A stretch of DNA of 64,000 nucleotides from Sequoia sempervirens. Lineage: Eukaryota; Streptophyta; Pinopsida; Cupressales; Cupressaceae. The stretch is from contig VDFB02321281.1 in assembly GCA_007258455.2 (NCBI GenBank), positions 1 to 64,000 of the forward strand, in the 5' to 3' direction. The translations under genes and the position numbers were made by a program. Below are positions 28,201-39,489 of the stretch, one piece after another; the stretch's first letter is position 1, and each line of letters opens with the position of its first letter. The notes beneath the pieces are model-generated. The model made no database searches, had not been told where the DNA came from, and worked only from the letters and a program-made list of their open reading frames with translations.

Positions 28201-30019
28201 CTATTTGCACATCTTTTATTTACTTCTGAGACCTATTGGAAAACTTCCATTAAGATGAATTTATCTTCTACATATCTAGGGAGTTTCAGAGGGAAATCAT
28301 CAAATCGACCCACTCGTAAGTAGGTAAAAGTTTGGAATTGTACATACAAGCTATCGTACTTAGTAACCAATTGGAAAGCTTCAACATATACTCTTAGCCT
28401 TAGATCTCCCTGCAACACTTTGACCAATTGCATGGTGAACACATCATTTACCCTGCGGTAATTCTTATAACTCCTTTCAAGCTGCAAGCCAGGATAGTAA
28501 TCATAAATTTGTATTTGTTCATCAAAATCCTCCACAGTATTCAACCCAATCCATGGCCTCATGCATGCCATCACATAGAAGAGGTAAGAGGACATAAAAA
28601 ATAACCTATTCACATAAAATCCTCTTATCATATCATCTAGCCGATCACTATTTATAGTAGCCCAGTCTAGGTGCTACATACCCCCACAAATAACCTATAC
28701 AAAGAAATACATCCATTCCTCAAAATCATGAGCACTCATATTTCCCCTTACTCGGTGAAGCAACACAATAATATTAGATATCTCCTCTCTAAAATGTGAT
28801 TTATGCATTTTCTTGGGAAGCTGGGATTTTCCATTCTTCTACGGGTTGAACCATTCCTTAGCAATGCAATTTCAATAATACCCCTTCTTTTCTAAAAAGG
28901 ACCCTTGAGATAGAGTAAAATTGAAATGGTAATAAACCTCCCTTTCTGGTAATCTAAAACATCCACTGATTGTGGCTCTATCTAAGGTTATCAAAAGATT
29001 ATTGTCTTTTGTGTGTACTTACCTTGTTAGGTTGTAACGAGCTATGTATTCCAACACTAGTTCAGTGCATTATTCTGCTACAAGAAACACAACAACTTCC
29101 AGGAGGCTTTCTATTGCCCTCTAAGTAATTGGGTTTCTATCACACCTACAAATTCTTGCCCAAAAGTCATCCAAATTGACATTCCCTAGTCTTGTGTCAC
29201 CAATCTCAGGTAAAGAGCTATTGAGACTAGCTAAATGCTCGTACGCCAAATACTTATACCTTATAATGCCAAAAAAATTCAACCTTGAGGAATGTAGGAA
29301 AAGATTATTAGAACAATTTAGAAAAACCTCCTTACTTGGGAGAACCACCCTTTCTACTCCAACTCCTCTCAAATTTGCTTCATAGACTTTCCCTTTCTCG
29401 ACTTTCGAAATCACATTTTTCTAAACAAAATGATTAAGTTTTAAAACAGCGGAATATTCCCACACGATCGAGCATTTATTCCATCTACTTTAGTACTGGC
29501 AGCCTTTAATGCCTGGCACATATGCCACTTGGCAAAAATATCATATGGATTTGATGTACTTCAGCCAAGTTGGATATTTGAACAACTTTCAAGAGTGTTC
29601 TCGGTAATCGATAAGGTTTAAAAATAAGTACCTGTTTCGACAAGCCTTTCCTTAGTTTTCATTGCGAATGACACATACACCTTTTAGTTAGAAAATGAGT
29701 GTCGGCCCCAACAAAAGTTTGGAGAACTCAAATTTTTTTGCATGATAACCTCTTAAATTGATAGTACTTCACGAAATAGCAAAGTTATGAAACCCGAGAT
29801 GATTCTGAAAAAGTTCATAAACTAAAATAATGACCGACGCGTGAAGGGAAATACTTTGATAAAGACTGATTTGAAAAAGGGGAAGTTGTAAAAATTAATC
29901 AATAGCCGACAAGGTTTATAAACTGACTCCAAAAACCAACATAAGACAAATGTTTTAAAGTTTGAGGGATATCTGAAGTACTAAGGAAAATTCCAATTAA
30001 AGTCAAAACTAAGGCAACA
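25258..30019 (-). mobile_element. Unclassified 4.76 kb element bounded by TGTT...AACA with 5-bp target duplication
   Basis: Comparison of the interrupted 5' LTR with the intact 3' LTR of the host element defines the insertion to the base. It starts TGTTAGTTTATAG, ends AAGGCAACA and is flanked by AAAGG (25253-25257 and 30020-30024). TG...CA ends and a 5-bp duplication are typical of LTR retrotransposons, yet I find no long direct repeats at its two ends, no primer site and no gag or pol. Terminal inverted similarity is limited to a few bases. The only coding signal is a long decayed frame on the minus strand (26204-29414). It could be a large derivative whose LTRs have been lost or reduced, or a DNA element of unfamiliar type. 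Confidence 0.75.
26204..29414 (-). pseudogene. Long decayed ORF of unknown function carried by the 4.76 kb element
   Basis: Readable blocks in order are 29414-29121, 28631-28233, 27735-27544, 27163-26882 and 26506-26204. The first two are in the same frame 783 bp apart, with only stops between them, and reading continues in that frame past 28233. The last two also share a frame. This points to one original protein of roughly a thousand residues. The central block (28631-28233) has aromatic-rich, well-ordered sequence such as YDYYPGLQLERSYKNYRRVN and YDSLYVQFQTFTYLRVGRFD; the later part is rich in Lys, Glu and Pro. I recognise no reverse transcriptase, integrase, transposase or helicase motif. 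The function is unknown. Its codon-like order argues that it was once translated. Confidence 0.55.
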
Positions 30020-30024
30020 AAAGG

Positions 30025-30371
30025 AACTAAATTCAATATATTATAGATGCATTTTGTATTAGTTCAATCCTAGTTGTGTAGCCACTTATCTTATCTTTTT
30101 GTTGTGAACAATGAGTCCACTTGGCAGTGATCCTTTATGTAATATTTTATGACCGGTCATACTATATTGTGAGCTAATCCTCACCGTGGTTTTTCCCATC
30201 GTGGGTTTCCCACATAAAAATTATGGTGTTCATGTGTTGCATGTGTTATAGGTTGTTCATTCTTTCATTTCTATTAATTGCTAAGTATGCTATGTTAATT
30301 AGATGGTTGGTAATTAAATGGTTTTTGGGAATACTGATTCACCCCCCTCTCAGTATTCCGGGTGTTCAACA
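30025..30371 (+). repeat. 5' LTR of the nested element, second part
   Basis: It resumes AACTAAATTCA, matching AACTTAATTCA in the 3' LTR. It shares GTGAGCTAATCCTCACCGTG and ends TTCAACA just before the primer-binding site. Confidence 0.85.
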
Positions 30372-30439
30372 ATTGGTATCAGATCCTGGTTCCCCTAAAG
30401 GAGCTTAACTTCTTTGGGAAGATCTTGGAATTGGAACAC

Positions 30440-31440
30440 ATGGTTGATAGTGGTTGCATACTTGATAAGGATGGAGAACTTAAATTTTCGCTTGAAGATC
30501 TTGACAGAGTTGAAGGTGAAAATAAAGGTTTGAAGGAAAATCTAAATGAAGCCAATGAATGCATCAAGAAACTGGGAGAACAAATCAAGAAATTCAAAGA
30601 AAGGCATAAGGAATTCAGTGAACAATTGAGACAAGAAAATGAAGACATCATCGAATTAAGAGTACAAGTGGAAGAAAAGAAAAGAGTTGAGGAATGTCTG
30701 AATACTATGGTAAAAATAAAAAATGATGAGTGCATCAAGCTTGAACAAGAAGTGGTAAACATGAGAGTAGATTTGGAAAAAGCAAGAATTTATGAAGACA
30801 AGTTTAAGACAGGTTCCATAATGCTTGATGAGCTGATTGCAGGTCAAAAAGCATCTAAGGATAAAAGTGGTTTGGGACTAGAGATAGGTGAAAGTTCAAA
30901 AGTAGAAAAGATCAATGAACCTAAGAAGACCAGAGATAAGAAGAACAATTATAGGTACCAGAATCAAAGAAATAATGCATAAAGACCTCCCATCAGACAA
31001 CCAAATGCTCAAAGGTGCTCATCTTTCAATGGAACTTTTTATTTTTGCAACAAGTTTGGTCATAAAGTAATGGAATGTAGAAGCAAAATAAATCAGAATG
31101 TTTCACCTTTACTGGTCAATGCTTTACTTGCAAGAAGTTTGGACACAAAGCAAATGAATGTAGAAATCAAATGAGGAATGCTTACACCAATAGCAGAATG
31201 ATTCAATATTTCAATGACTAATGTTATACATGTCATGGATTTGGACACAAGGCTAACCAATGCAAATCCAAAATGAATGGAAAGAGTAACTCTCAGAGGA
31301 ATATTGTATGTCACAATTGCAATAAATTAGGACATATTGCTAGATTGTATAAAAATATAAGAAAAAATAATCTTGACAGAAAAAATAATCTAGTCACAAA
31401 GATTGATCTGACAAAAGTAAAGAAGGAAATGGAGAAGATC
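30440..31440 (+). pseudogene. Gag-like coiled-coil protein with four zinc knuckles
   Basis: The open part (ATG at 30440 to 30982) is a long charged helix rich in E, K and L with heptad-like spacing, for example RQENEDIIELRVQVEEKKRV. It is followed by a basic segment. After a stop, four CCHC-type knuckles can be read. The first (about 31037-31078) has lost its first cysteine; CFTCKKFGHKANEC is at 31120-31161; CYTCHGFGHKANQC is at 31222-31263; CHNCNKLGHIARLY, with its last cysteine changed to tyrosine, is at 31309-31350. The last three share a frame; the first is shifted. A coiled coil plus multiple knuckles fits an RNA-binding Gag. Stops at 30980 and beyond disable it. Confidence 0.7.
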
Positions 31441-31739
31441 TAGAGGAAGAAAGAAGAGCTTGAGAACAAGGAAGAATTAGAAACTACAAACGAATCTGTA
31501 CCACCCTTTAGTGCAAATAACTCTCTTGAAAACTAAACCTAGGCATTGGCTTAGGGGGAGCAATTATAGAAAATAAAAAATCCCCTTACTGATACAAGGT
31601 TCCACAACTCGGCACAAAGACATGAGATAGAGATTGACAATCTAGATCTTTTGGAGAAAATTTTGGAAGACAATAAGCTTTTGCGAAGCTTTGTAGAATG
31701 CTAACAAGTTTGGAGAGCCTACGAAGAGGAAATGACTGA

Positions 31740-34700
31740 CTACTGGATGTTTCACTTGTGGAGGAAACCACTATGTGATTCAATGTCCTAATAAGGATTC
31801 GGGGTCACGATCATATGGTAATCCACTACCTACTCAACAACCGATGTTTCAACAAAAGATTCATGCATCTGTGGATGATCACTAGGTGGAGTATCAAGTG
31901 ACTCCAATTGAGACACCATGTATTTTTTTTGGCTTATCTATTTTTGTACTTATAGATACTGGTGCAACTGAGAATTTTATTTCACCTAGAGTAACTAAGC
32001 ACATATCTAGAAAGGATGGACGCATGGAAAAGTCTTGGGATGTAGAGTATGCAAACCAGAGAAGAACAAAGGTGGAACAATGCTTGTTTGAAGCTAGGAT
32101 AGAGCTACCTTGTTTTTCTACAGAAGTTAACCTTTATGTTGCACCTCTAGGGTCATATGACATTATCCTAGGTATGAACTAGTTGTGGAGACATAGGGCT
32201 AAGGTAGATTGCCATGCCAAAATTGTAGAGTGCCTAGATGATCTTGGTAATCAAGTGAAGTTTCAAGGGATACCTAGAGAGGTCAAGATTCATCAAATCT
32301 CTGTAACGCAACTGTTAAGGGCTAAGAAGAAAGGGTGCAAACTCTTTGTAGTCAAGATAGAAGAAATTAAAGAGAATCTTGACAACTTTGGGTCACAAAA
32401 ATTCCAAGAGATGGAAGAGGGTGAAATGGATGAAACATGAATTTTGGATATGGAGAAATATCCTATATTGAGAAAGTTTTTGAATGTGTTTCAAGATGAG
32501 TTACCTAGGTTGCCACTAAAAAGGATATTTGATTTCTTTATAGATATAGTTCCAAGGTTTGAACCAATTTCTAAGGTACCTTATAGAATGATGACAACTG
32601 AACTAATGGAGCTTAAGGCACAATTGGATGAATTGTTGTCTAAGGGGTTGATAAGACCAAGCGTATCACCCTGGGGAGCATTGGTTATCTTTGTGAAAAA
32701 TAAGGATGGAACTTTGTGTTTGTGCATTGATTATCGTATGCTTAACAAAGCTATGGTAAAGAATAAGTATCTGTTGCCACACATTGATGATCTATTTGAT
32801 AAAATGAGGGGAGCTACTGTGTTTTCCAAGATTGATCTAAGATCTAGATATCATCAGTTGAGGATTAAGGAGGAAGACATCTTTAAGACTGCATTCATAA
32901 CTTGATATGGAAATTATGAGTTCACAGTTCTACCCTTCAGTTTAATGAATGTGCCTGCAACATTTATGAACCTTATGAATAATGTATTAGGGATTGTCTA
33001 GATAAATTTGTCCTAGTATTCCTAGATGATATTTTGATATATTTGAAGAATGAGGATGAACATTGTAGACATTTAGAGATAGTGCTACAACATCTTAGAG
33101 AACACAAGTTGTATGGAAAACTCTCTAAGTGTACCCTCTTTCAAAAGAGAGTACATTATCTAGGACATGTGATTTTGGTAGAAGGTATTTCAGTAGATCC
33201 AACTAAAATCAAGGTGGTGCTTGAATGGCCAATACCCAAGAATATATCTGATGTTAGGAATTTTATGGGTTTGGGGGCATACTATAGAAAGTTCATAGCA
33301 AACTTCTCCAAGATTTCCTTTTTTATTACTTCTTTGTAGAAGAAAGGGATTTGAATGGACTGAGAAGTGCCAAGTAGCCTTTGAATTACTTAAAGAAAAG
33401 TTGACCACTACACCGATTTTGAAAGTACCAGATCCTAAGAGTAAATTTACTGTTATCACAGACACGTCAGGGGAAGGTTTAGGTAGTGTGTTAATGCAAG
33501 ATGGGAAAGTAATTGCATATGAGTCAAGGAAGCTAAAACCATATGAGCAAAATTATCATCGCATGATTTGGAGTTAGCAACCATGGTTCATGCATTGCAA
33601 ATGTGGAGGCACTACTTGTTTGGGAAACCCTTTGAAATGAAAACTGATCATTATGGGTTAAAGTACCTATTTACTCAACCTAATTTGAATGCTAGACAAA
33701 GAATATGGTTGGAGTTAATAGTTGATTATGACTTTAATATCAGTTATATTAAAGGGAAACAAAATTGGGTTGTCGATGCCTTGAGTCGAAGACGTCATAT
33801 TGCTTCAATAGTGATGATTCAAACCGAATTTAAAGGACAAGTGTTGTAGAAATGCAAAGAAGATGAGTATTATTTGCAAGTTAAACAAGCACTAAAAAAT
33901 AGTCCGCATGATGCCAGGTATGAAGGTTTTCATTTTGAACCTAATGGATTACTTAGATATAAAGGGAGAATGTATGTACCTAAAATAAAGGAGTTGATAA
34001 ATTTGGTATGGAAAGAAGTACATGAAGCACCGTACTCTGGACACCTTGGAGTGACGAAAATGATGGCAGATGTAAAGCCACTATAATTTTGGAAAGGGAT
34101 GAAAGGAAATGCTGCTAGATTTATAGCAAGGTTTCTTGAATGTCAAAGATTGAAAGCATATCATCATTATCCCATAGGTTTGTTATACCCACATGATAAT
34201 ACTAGAGAGAAAGTGGAAAGTTATAAGTATGGATTTTGTGTGAGGGATGCCTGTGTCAAGGAATAAGCACAATGACATCCTTGTGGTGGTAGATAAGCTT
34301 ACAAAAGTAGCACACTTTATACCTAGAAATCTAACTGATGGGGCACTTGTCATAGCAAGAAAATTTGTTCAAGTGTTTAGGCTACATGGAATACCCAAAA
34401 AAATAATATCGGATAGAGATGCACAAGTCACTTCTAGATTTTGGAAAACATTTTTTTGCACTAGGGAATCAACTGAATATTAGCTCAGCATATCATCCAA
34501 AAATGAATGGAAAAATGGAAAGGGTAAATCAAGTATTGGAAGTGCATGGATTAGCAGTACAAGTGGGAAGATTACTTACCTTTGGTGGAATTTTCTTAGA
34601 ATAATTCCTATAATTCCGCAATAAAGATGGCTCCTTTCGAAGCGTTATACAGTTGAAAGTGTCAAATTCCTATAAGTTGGGATAGACTTGAAGATAGAGT

Positions 34701-35263
34701 GAGCCTTGGACCAAAAATGTTGGTTGAAATAGAAGAACAAGTAAAAATTGTTAAGCAAAGATTAGTTGAAGCTAACGATAGATAGAAAAGTTATGTTGAT
34801 GCAAAGAGAGTGCCCCAAAATTTTGCTATAGGTGACAAGGTGTTGTTGAGAGTGAAACCTCACAAGAGTTCAATTCAATTTGGAAAGTCTTCCAAATTGG
34901 CTCCACGATATGTAGGACCTTTTGAGATTCTTGAGGAAGTGAATCTGGTAGCTTACTGAATTGCATTGCCACCAGCTCTTTCCAGGATGCATAATGTATT
35001 TCATGTGTCATACCTAAAGAAGTATATACCAGGTGATAATCATGTGATTGATTGGAATGCTTTATAGGTACAAGACCCCAAAGTAGTAACTCTCAAGCCT
35101 GTCAAGGTGCTTGAAACACATAATCTTTGCTTGCATAACAGGGAAATCTTGCAATGTAAACTCCAGTGGGACTAGTATGCAGAAGACTAGACCACCTGGG
35201 AAGACTATGCTGATATTCAACAAAAGTTTCCTCATGTTTTAGATGCATTTGAGAATACTTGAA
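31740..35263 (+). pseudogene. Chromovirus gag end and pol, decayed
   Basis: The order is: zinc knuckle (31743-31783); protease with LIDTGATENFIS (about 31949-31984); RT with [18 protein letters not shown] and active site VFLDDILIY (about 33018-33044); RNase H with TDTSGEGLG and ELATMVHALQMW; integrase zinc finger (33990-34150); and a readable integrase core with [25 protein letters not shown] and GKMERVNQ, which carry the two aspartates and glutamate of the DDE triad. The C-terminal segment KLAPRYVGPFEILEE follows. The chromodomain-like end is near 35142-35263 (I-L-Q-C-K-L-Q-W-D, then TTWEDYADIQQKFPHVLDAF). Many stops and several frameshifts make it inactive. Confidence 0.88.
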
Positions 35264-35343
35264 AACAATATGTTGTTTGTTTGTTTAAGTTTTATGTTGC
35301 TACATAAAATCATCGAGGACGATGATTCACAAGGGGGGAGTAT

Positions 35344-36228
35344 GTTACACCTCAATTGTGTATTTACTATTTACTATTACTATGTAGGATAAATGTGAAT
35401 GCAATTTGAATTATGAACAAATGTTGTTTTGTTTAAATGGTATATGAAGAAATGCATATATGTGAAATGAATGGTTATTGAAATGAATGTTCTAACTATG
35501 GAGATGTATTATATGTAATGCGTATTTTGTTGAACAACTGACTACTGTGGGAATGTGTTAGTTGATGCAAGAATATGTTCAATCCTCCAAGCGGAGGGTA
35601 AGTATCACTCAGGAGAAGATCTTGGTCGGGTAACCAATAACATAACCTATATGAGCTTACACACACTCACAGTAGAATGTCGAGTCAATTTGTTATGTTA
35701 GGATTTGGTAAGTCATCCCTAGTTTGATGTGTCTACATTAGTAAAGGTCTTCATTATTGTTGAAAGCATGCTTGGATGATGTTTTATGTTTTGAGCTTAT
35801 GAGTTCTTCCCTATGTTACTATGCTTGTATTGATGAGTTGAACTCACGTGAAATATAGGTATATGTACACATATGCATGTCAATGATATCCCATACACAT
35901 GAAGGAACGTGTACATGAGGGTACATATGCAGACATAGCTATGCACACTTATGAATGGGTTGCTTATGTGCATGGAACAATCAAGTGGATCAAACAACAT
36001 GTATATGTATATGTATAGATATATCGCATGTTGAAACTTATCAATACAATAGTAATTGTGATTGAGTATGGAGTGCAATCGAATGTGTGTGCGTGTGTAT
36101 GATATATACATATATCCATATGTATACATGTATCAATACACACATATGATTGGAAAATAGATATGCTATAAAAATGTATTGATATATGTACACATACGTA
36201 TACATGTACATAGAGGAATTTATATATA

Positions 36229-36261
<33 letters not shown>

Positions 36262-36876
36262 ATATATATGTACACAATTGATCTAATTATTAATACTATA
36301 AGAATGATAACTTGGTTGTAATAATTTTTATATCAAATGTATACATACTTTATTGGCATGAGATATATATTAATATGTATATATATGAGTTGGTATACAT
36401 ATATATATATATGTATATGTAAATATATGACTATATATATATATTTAAATATGATTATATGTATGGAGGTCGATTAACATAAGCAATGCTTAGAGGCCAA
36501 TATATTACTTGAACATAGGTCAATTGTATATAACAAATGAAAGCATTATAAAGGCCGAATACAATACATATTGGCAAAGATTAAAGAGTGAACTATATAC
36601 AATATATAGTGCAACAAATAAGTCGATATAAAGAGTTTGACTTAGTTGATGCTTGAGATATAATAAATTTGACTTAGTAAACAACAATAACTTATGGGAT
36701 GCCTTGCCATAATGACGATGGATTTACACCAACAACAAAGTAAATGTAAATGCATGTTAATAGGAAAAGATTACAAGGTAAGGAATTAGTCAAAGTTGAT
36801 TGATGAGATAAAGTGACTCATCATTCTTTTAGTTTCTGCTAGGCATAGATTTAGTTGACCTGTGCAATGTGTTACA
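35344..36876 (+). repeat. 3' LTR of the truncated chromovirus
   Basis: It starts TGTTACACCTCAATTGTG after the polypurine tract and appears to end ...AATGTGTTACA. About 1.5 kb long, it contains an AT/GT microsatellite at about 36005-36460. It is similar in length and sequence to the solo LTR at 46415-47895 (for example TGTGTATTTAC-TATTTACTATTACTATGT near the start). Confidence 0.75.
36005..36460. repeat. AT/GT microsatellite tract within the chromovirus LTR
   Basis: TATATATG/TATGTATG repeats, including a TATG run at 36236-36260. Equivalent tracts occur in every LTR of this family in the window. Confidence 0.8.
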
Positions 36877-37133
36877 TTTTAAACATAGACTAATTCAAAT
36901 GAGTTAAGTAAGATGCCCCCTGGACATAAGATGTAACTAAGTGATGTGTTGAATGTATCAACAAGAAAAAAAAATCTTGAAACATTCCAAAAGAGTAATG
37001 AATTGATGTAAGTGGTGAAAGTTTTGTAGGAAATCACTCCAGGTACTAATATTGATACTTCATTATCTTCTATGGAGAACTTCAAATTGCTAGTTGATTC
37101 TTTTAAGGGTTATGCCTCTAGTTTGAAATTCAA

Positions 37134-37619
37134 ATGGAAACATCGGCTATAACAAGGCTTACTGAAAAATGTGCATCAACCCATGCTAAAGTTGAAGAAA
37201 TCTTGAAAGAGGTACATGACTGTGAGGATGAGGTGAAAACACTTATTTTATACCGCATTATATGGCCAAAAGCCACATAGGGTATAAAAGCTAAAATGGC
37301 CTCGATTGAGCCTCAGATTGCCTAAGCATCAAGTGACTATGATATGGCATTAGACAAAAAATATCATACCTAGACTGCTATAATAGATCTGCATGACAAA
37401 TTCCTTACTCTGCAAACCTAGAAAGAAAAGATTATCAAGAAAATTGGAAAGCTAAGGAACTATGTAGAATCAAAACACATACCTATTTCATGTGCCTTGG
37501 TCAATGTTGACAGGATTTCACAAATAAATCTTAAACCCGACATTGTGGAAGAAGGAGAAATTGCCTTGATGGAGCTTGAGACTATACTGGTTGCTTGTAG
37601 TAGTAAAAATAAGTTTTGA
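37134..37619 (+). pseudogene. Second coiled-coil ORF of the nested element, next to its 3' LTR
   Basis: One frame of 161 codons is interrupted only by TAG or TAA codons, with no frameshift. Readable text includes TRLTEKCASTHAKVEEILKE, KAKMASIEPQIA and KIIKKIGKLRNYVESKHIPI. It is helical and charged and predicts a coiled coil. Its place between the pol position and the polypurine tract is where some plant LTR elements (the SIRE type) carry an extra, envelope-position ORF. I do not recognise a family, and no membrane segment is seen. Confidence 0.5.
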
Positions 37620-37891
37620 AGAAGGAAAGCCTTCTTGGAAAGCCATGCTACAAAAGCTTGGGTCAACATCTTCAGGTTGACCATTTTTCATTTCAGCTCA
37701 TTCATGTTTTTCAAATCTCTTTATATATATGTGGATGTATTAGGAAATTTTTCTATGGGGGAATCAATTACTTCAGTTTAGTTCAATTTGTACATATGGT
37801 TGATATAAGGTTTTGTGTTTGTGCATCATTTTTCCTTGATTTCAAAGGGGGAGAGATGTGTGGAGAAGAAATGTTGGCACAAGTTGCCATC

Positions 37892-37909
37892 AATGACAAA
37901 GGGGGAGAT
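37892..37909 (+). other. Polypurine tract of the nested element
   Basis: AATGACAAAGGGGGAGAT lies directly before the TGTTGG start of the 3' LTR. A similar AAAGGGGGAGAG run lies upstream at about 37844-37855. Confidence 0.75.
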
Positions 37910-39160
37910 TGTTGGAAGAATGAAGAAGACATGTGTTGTCATTGATGTCAACACTACTTGGTGAATATTAGGATGGTATGAAGAATACTCTGCTCAATTG
38001 AACTAATTCACAATTAAGTGATTCTATTATGTGTCTACGTCGACAATTTATGCTCTTTGTGCCCTCTGTAGATTGGTTTGCATTTCATTGCACATTTAGA
38101 TCCCTTTTCGCGATTCCAATGTATTTTTTGTGGATGATATCAATGCCTAAATATAGAATTTCATTTGGTCTGGAAAAATAGTTTAAAAGTTGCATATGAC
38201 AGAAGTTTTGTATGTAGAGTGTTCCTAATTTAGTGCAATGTGCATGACCTTTTCAGTTCGCACTTCTCCACAAGTGTGTGCTAGGTCTTGCGATTTTGGG
38301 ATGATGTTTACAGGTGTCTATGGGTTAATATTTCCATCTGGCATGATATTTTGAGATCCATATGTTATGTGTGTGATAATCAATTGAAGTATTATGTTTT
38401 AGGTCTTATGCTTGGCCGACCTAAAATATGTAAAAGGTTGTGGAGATTAAAATTATAATGTGAATGTAAGGAGTTATTATAGGTCCATATTGACCTATAT
38501 ATCATAGGTTTGTGGTGTGAAGGTATTTGAATTTGAATTGGGTGCCAACAAGGAACATTTTGCATTCCCTTTGGCATCATCTAATCAAGCCAACTTAGTC
38601 AGTGTTTGCAATAATGCTCATGTATATATAGAAGATCGTTTTGAGGATTAAATGAGAGTGTGTGCTAGTGAAGTGATTTGAATGCAAGAAAAAAAGAAAA
38701 TTTCTGTAGAAGATTGAGAAAAGGATATGCAAATATAATTAGAAGCAAAGATTTGTGTTTTGTATCAAGCAAAGCATTTTGGATCAGAATCTTGAGCTTC
38801 AAAGGAACTTAATTCAGCATATGACAGATGTATTTTGTATCATTTCAATACTGTCTATGTAGCCACTTTTCTTATCTTAACTTTTTTATATGAACATTGA
38901 GTTCACCTAGACAGTGAGTCCTCCTACCAGTGAGCCTTTATGTAATATTTTATGAATGGTCATACTATATTGTGAGCTAATCCTCACCGTGGTTTTTCCC
39001 ATCTTGGTTTATCCACATAAAAATTTTGGTGTTCATGTGTTACATGTGTTATTGGTTGTCCATGCTTTCATTTCTATTAATTGCTAAGTATGCTATGTTA
39101 ATTGGATGGTTGGTAATTAAATGGTTTTTGGGAATGTTGATTCACCCCCCCTCTTAGACA
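37910..39160 (+). repeat. 3' LTR of the nested element
   Basis: This is an uninterrupted 1251-bp copy. Its last bases (CTCTTAGACA) are shorter than the 5' LTR end (CTCTCAGTATTCC...CAACA), which indicates a small terminal deletion or a different parental end. Confidence 0.88.
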
Positions 39161-39480
39161 ATCCTAAGGGAGCTATGTACAAATTTACCTTTGTAGAGAA
39201 ACTTAGAAGTACTACCCTTGCTTCAAAAAGACATTGCCTCACCTCAACTCTTGTTTGGTTTGCATATTCTACAATCCATGAATTTTTCATAGAACCAACC
39301 TTTATAGAAATTTGACTAGCTACTTTAGGTGAATTTTTTTTTTCATGGGTCTAGTATCAATAAGAATGGAAATAGGTATACCAAACAAAGTACTTGGAGT
39401 TTCTATGAGAGTGATCTAGAACTTAGCTTGTCGATTATCCAAAGCTGCATGGATCTTCTGCTAGAATTCAGCTTGTTGGG
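39161..39480 (-). pseudogene. Chromovirus protease fragment, other side of the insertion
   Basis: Translated on the minus strand this reads W-I-V-E-Y-A-N-Q and CLFEARVVLLSFSTKVN, ending I-A-P-L-G. It continues in sense at 24352 with S-Y-D-V-I-L-R-M-N-W across the nested element. The catalytic DTG motif is damaged: I-L-I-D-T-R is seen, where the related copy at 31.9 kb has L-I-D-T-G-A. This confirms that the two halves are one gene. Confidence 0.8.
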
Positions 39481-39489
39481 GAGGAAGAG

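Larger units (their letters stand above)
31690..36876 (+). mobile_element. Truncated plus-strand chromovirus inside the nested element
   Basis: Its sequence starts abruptly in gag (K-F-G-E-P, then the zinc knuckle CFTCGGNHYVIQC near 31743-31783). It continues through protease, RT, RNase H, integrase and a chromodomain-like tail, then a polypurine run AAGGGGGGAG (35332-35341), and ends with an LTR (35344-36876). No 5' LTR or start of gag is present, so the left end is truncated. It is a close relative of the minus-strand chromovirus around it, sharing protein motifs block for block, but has a much shorter LTR. It replaces whatever pol region the nested element may once have had. Confidence 0.8.
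24358..39160 (+). mobile_element. Nested plus-strand LTR retrotransposon (gag-like coiled-coil ORF, itself interrupted)
   Basis: The element sits inside the chromovirus protease gene, with target duplication ATCTT (24353-24357) and ATCCT (39161-39165), one base apart. The 5' LTR runs 24358-30371 because it contains a 4.76 kb insertion; without it the LTR is 1247 bp, against 1251 bp for the 3' LTR at 37910-39160. The primer site GGTATCAGATCC is at 30375-30386. The purine tract CAAAGGGGGAGAT ends at 37909. The body holds a coiled-coil ORF with several zinc knuckles (30.4-31.4 kb) and a second coiled-coil ORF before the 3' LTR (37.1-37.6 kb). No pol of its own was seen; the pol present belongs to a second insertion. 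LTR style and gag suggest a copia relative, but this is not proven. Confidence 0.85.

Noticed and set aside
24353..39165. Reading the 14.8 kb segment as the 3' half of the same chromovirus
   Set aside because: It has its own LTRs, primer site and polypurine tract, lies on the opposite strand, and the protease gene resumes exactly across its target duplication.
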